7,674 nt of DNA from positions 1 to 7,674 of the forward strand of contig JAZRYC010000155.1 of assembly GCA_045600525.1 (NCBI GenBank), written 5' to 3'. The notes under the pieces are model-generated. The model was not told the origin of the DNA, searched no databases, and saw nothing but the letters and a program-made list of their open reading frames with translations. This document shows positions 6,655 to 7,674 of the stretch, in pieces. Each line of letters opens with the position of its first letter. The first letter of the stretch is position 1. Made by a program: the position numbers and the translations under genes. This DNA comes from F23-D06 sp045600525. Its GTDB lineage: Bacteria; Bacteroidota; Bacteroidia; Bacteroidales; WCHB1-69.

Positions 6655-6670
6655 CAAAAGTACAAAAATA
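6655..6670 (-). promoter_or_regulatory. Two adjacent -7 promoter boxes for the MATE gene
   Basis: On the minus strand 6670-6663 reads TATTTTTG and the directly abutting 6662-6655 reads TACTTTTG. Both are exact TAnnTTTG matches. The downstream box would start transcription near 6647 and the upstream one near 6656. Both overlap or immediately precede the longest possible start (TTG 6665), which supports the internal TTG 6632 as the true start. No clear -33 box is seen upstream of either. Confidence 0.55.
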
Positions 6671-7052
6671 ATGGCGATTTCTATGATCGCGCGGATATGA
6701 AACCTTATATCAATGTTTAAAATACTTAATAAGGTATGCATATTACATAGTTATAAGAAAGTTTTATTGATTGGCGATAATATTTTTAAAAACTAATGAG
6801 AAAGACGAGAAGAAGATGTGGTTTTCAAAGGTCAATATGAGACGGTTTTTTGCATGATTTTAAAAAAAACTCCGAAACAGTCGTTTTTTAAGGTGATATT
6901 TCAGGTGAAAATCAGTGTAAAAACTGTCCAAAACGCCGTTTTATGCGATAAAAAAACGAAAAAAATAAATTTTTTCTTACTGAATATCAGCTATATAACA
7001 AAAAAAGTAAAAAAAAGTGCGTTGTAGAGTGCCGAGGTAAAGTTCAAAACAC
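6671..7052. other. AT-rich, apparently non-coding region upstream of the rRNA operon
   Basis: These ~380 bases separate the divergent MATE gene and rRNA operon. They are very AT-rich, with long A and T runs especially at 6855-6890 and 6948-7016. The only sizeable open frame (6818-7027) is lysine/phenylalanine-rich low complexity and unlike a protein. The A/T tracts directly upstream of the rRNA promoter resemble UP-element DNA that boosts rRNA promoters. Three degenerate copies of a motif around CGTTTT followed by TGATA or similar occur at about 6831-6863, 6870-6900 and 6926-6957. I see no second TAnnTTTG box and no tRNA in this stretch. Confidence 0.55.
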
Positions 7053-7060
7053 TATTTTTG
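7053..7060 (+). promoter_or_regulatory. -7 promoter element of the rRNA operon
   Basis: TATTTTTG, followed by CGG, is an exact TAnnTTTG match placed 170 bases before the 16S gene and directly downstream of the A/T-tract region. Transcription would begin near 7067. No clear TTTG -33 box lies at normal spacing (a GTTG at 7021-7024 is too far), so activity may lean on the upstream A/T tracts. It is the only consensus -7 box between the MATE gene and 16S on this strand. Confidence 0.62.
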
Positions 7061-7222
7061 CGGTCCCAAATGAGAGGGAAACGGGGCAGCCCGGTGAGAC
7101 GAGGGGAAGCGGTTTGGGAGGTTCATTGAAAGAATGGAAAGATGTAGCAAATACTCAAGGATTTTTTTTGAGATTCGCAAGCGATAAAGTCGGGACAGAC
7201 AAAATAAAAAAAGAGATTAATT
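7061..7222 (+). other. 16S rRNA leader with predicted stem and boxA-like element
   Basis: This is the transcribed leader between the rRNA promoter and the mature 16S 5' end. TCCCAAA (7064-7070) can pair with TTTGGGA (7113-7119), enclosing a smaller CGGG/CCCG stem (7082-7085 with 7090-7093). GTTCATTGAAAGAATG (7121-7136) resembles the GTTCTTTGA boxA-like element found before 16S genes in Bacteroidota, which would recruit antitermination factors. Processing sites cannot be placed because the partner strand downstream of 16S lies outside the window. Confidence 0.45.

Positions 7223-7674
<452 letters not shown>

Noticed and set aside
6818..7027. Open frame of 69 codons upstream of the rRNA promoter
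   Set aside because: Low-complexity lysine/phenylalanine-rich translation produced by A/T runs, with no family resemblance and no -7 box; better explained as rRNA upstream DNA.

Overview
The window looks like a chromosomal segment of a Bacteroidota bacterium, most likely of the order Bacteroidales. Three things point there. The 5' part of a 16S rRNA gene at the right edge has a Bacteroidales-like 5' region. Promoters carry the Bacteroidota -7 box TAnnTTTG. Genes lack Shine-Dalgarno sequences and have A/T-rich leaders. I could not fix a genus from the 16S fragment.

Left part (1 to about 2780) is an accessory region that looks rearranged. It holds, all on the + strand, the C-terminal quarter of a TolC-family outer-membrane efflux protein cut by the window edge, a 98-codon stretch matching only the extreme C-terminus of a class I lanthipeptide dehydratase / thiopeptide-type (SpaB_C) protein, an intact secreted S41-family protease, a 49-codon stump of a C39-peptidase (bacteriocin-exporting) ABC transporter, and a further unrecognised coding-like scrap. 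The stump stops inside a near-perfect hairpin that resembles a dispersed palindromic repeat. My reading is the eroded remains of a RiPP (ribosomally made peptide) biosynthesis and export locus, in which TolC, the dehydratase, the protease and the C39 exporter once worked together. Only the protease is visibly whole. Base composition is patchy: the TolC and C39 pieces are GC-rich, the dehydratase piece is strongly AT-rich, and the protease gene is itself a mosaic.

Middle part (2739 to 6670) is ordinary chromosome. A small GlsB/YeaQ-type membrane protein on the + strand has its own promoter. It converges on metG (methionyl-tRNA synthetase, - strand) across a perfect 18-bp bidirectional terminator hairpin. 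Upstream of metG, on the same strand, lies a MATE-family multidrug/sodium antiporter gene. Promoter positions argue that both minus-strand genes start inside their longest open frames: metG at ATG 5151 and the MATE gene at a TTG at 6632.

Right part (6671 to 7674) begins with about 380 bases of very AT-rich, apparently non-coding DNA with A/T tracts and degenerate repeats. These lead into a strong-looking rRNA promoter (-7 box 7053-7060), a structured leader of roughly 160 nt and the first ~450 nt of the 16S rRNA gene, which runs off the window. The rRNA operon and the MATE gene are divergently transcribed.
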